The translations under genes were made by a program, and so were the position numbers. From Actinomycetota bacterium (GTDB lineage: Bacteria > Actinomycetota > Actinomycetes > Streptosporangiales > Streptosporangiaceae), in NCBI GenBank assembly GCA_003168295.1, contig PMST01000579.1, positions 3,348 through 21,413 of the forward strand: a DNA stretch of 18,066 nt, written 5' to 3'. The notes under the pieces were generated by a model. The model made no database searches. It had not been told where the DNA came from and saw nothing but the letters and a program-made list of their open reading frames with translations. This document shows positions 17,417 through 18,066 of the stretch, in pieces. The number at the start of each line of letters is the position of its first letter. The stretch's first letter is position 1.

Positions 17417-18066
17417 AGAGCCTGCTGCCCGACTTCAGCCCGGTGCGGGACAACCCTGCGCTCCGCCGCCTGCTGGCCGGCGGCCTGCTGTCGTCTCTGG
17501 GCGGCTCGATGACGAGTTTCGCTGTCGTGCTGCAGATCTGGGACGACTCCAGGTCCACACTCGACGTCGGCCTGCTGGGCCTGACCTTCGTCCCTGTGCT
17601 GATTATCGGCCTGCTCGGCGGCTCGATCGCCGACGTGGCGGACCGGCGGAAGCTCGCGCTGGTCACCACCGCGGGCCTGATGGCGGTCTCGGCCGCCTAT
17701 GCGGTTCAGGCTTACGCCCAGTTCGGTCGGCTGTGGCTGCTGTACCTGCTGGCCGGGGCGCAGGCGGTGCTGCAGGCGACCAGTGCTCCGTCCCGCCGCA
17801 CCTTCGTGCCGCGGCTGGTGCCAGCAGATCAGCTCACCGCCGCGATCGCGCTGAACACGCTCACCGGGCGCATCACCATGCTGTTCGGGCCGGCGCTGGC
17901 CGGGGTGATCGCCGGAGCGTTCGGCCTGCGCATGTGCTACGCCGTCGACACGGTCAGCTTTGTCGCGTCCTTGTACGCGACCGCGCGGCTTCCCGCGATG
18001 CGCCCGCCGCCCCAAGCCGGGACGGCGGTCAAGCCCGGGGCGGCCGGGTCCGGCCGGGCGCGGCGC
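17413..18066 (+). CDS. MFS transporter, 3'-truncated by window end
   Basis: An inner-membrane major facilitator protein, probably an exporter; 218 residues are visible and about half is missing. The GTG start at 17413 overlaps the MarR stop by 4 nt. At least five hydrophobic helices can be seen (about residues 19-40, 51-73, 82-102, 107-125 and 145-190). The motif-A loop between helices 2 and 3 reads GGSIADVADRRK, with the Asp and RRK kept. SAPSRRTFVPRLVPADQL after helix 4 is typical of the EntS/MFS_3-type exporters. Pairing with a MarR repressor suggests efflux of a toxic or signalling compound. The visible frame is clean up to the last base. Confidence 0.88.
   Translation, partial: MKSLLPDFSPVRDNPALRRLLAGGLLSSLGGSMTSFAVVLQIWDDSRSTLDVGLLGLTFVPVLIIGLLGGSIADVADRRKLALVTTAGLMAVSAAYAVQAYAQFGRLWLLYLLAGAQAVLQATSAPSRRTFVPRLVPADQLTAAIALNTLTGRITMLFGPALAGVIAGAFGLRMCYAVDTVSFVASLYATARLPAMRPPPQAGTAVKPGAAGSGRARR

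Noticed and set aside
16939..18015. 358-residue minus-strand ORF opposite the MarR and MFS genes
   Set aside because: The plus-strand frames show the winged helix and MFS motif A; the antisense product is low-complexity.

Overview
The window is GC-rich throughout, with actinobacterial codon use, frequent GTG starts and actinomycete gene families. The block pyrG - Nudix ADP-ribose pyrophosphatase - ald - xerD belongs to the neighbourhood seen in Mycobacterium (pyrG-Nudix-xerD), with alanine dehydrogenase inserted as I recall from Streptomyces. I read it as chromosomal DNA of a high-GC actinomycete; the sequence does not let me name a genus.

Layout. (1) 1-4629, plus strand: 3' part of pyrG, a Nudix hydrolase, ald and xerD, closely spaced. 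xerD has no stop codon at its usual end and runs on, out of frame, into the next gene. (2) 4214-4966: a secreted cyclophilin-type prolyl isomerase. It converges on a minus-strand pair, across a spacer holding an 18-bp perfect hairpin. (3) 5176-6926, minus strand: a SIRT4-like sirtuin downstream of an alpha/beta hydrolase, with a recognisable promoter at 6996-6968. (4) 7102-9790, plus strand, divergent from the hydrolase: an AMP-forming acyl-CoA ligase and a GalE-type epimerase. (5) 9791-10095: the longest gene-free stretch, holding an A+T-richer leader with an interrupted inverted repeat and then a 24-codon leader ORF with a consensus ribosome binding site. (6) 10154-12699, plus strand: a three-gene cell-envelope module made of a single-pass membrane protein of unknown function, a secreted DUF4397 protein with an LPXTG-less sorting-signal-like tail, and a class F sortase. 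(7) 12877-16692, minus strand: a 1271-residue HTH - nSTAND NTPase - transmembrane - WD40 (14 blades) protein. (8) 16865-18066, plus strand, divergent from it: a MarR-type regulator and an overlapping MFS transporter cut by the window end, with a probable leaderless promoter overlapped by a palindrome.

The most interesting points are the stop-less xerD at an apparent synteny breakpoint, the sortase module with its non-canonical substrate tail and leader ORF, the sensor-like HTH-nSTAND-WD40 protein beside a MarR-MFS pair, and the sirtuin next to an acyl-CoA ligase, an enzyme type that sirtuins are known to reactivate. All functional calls rest on motifs read by eye; no database search was run.
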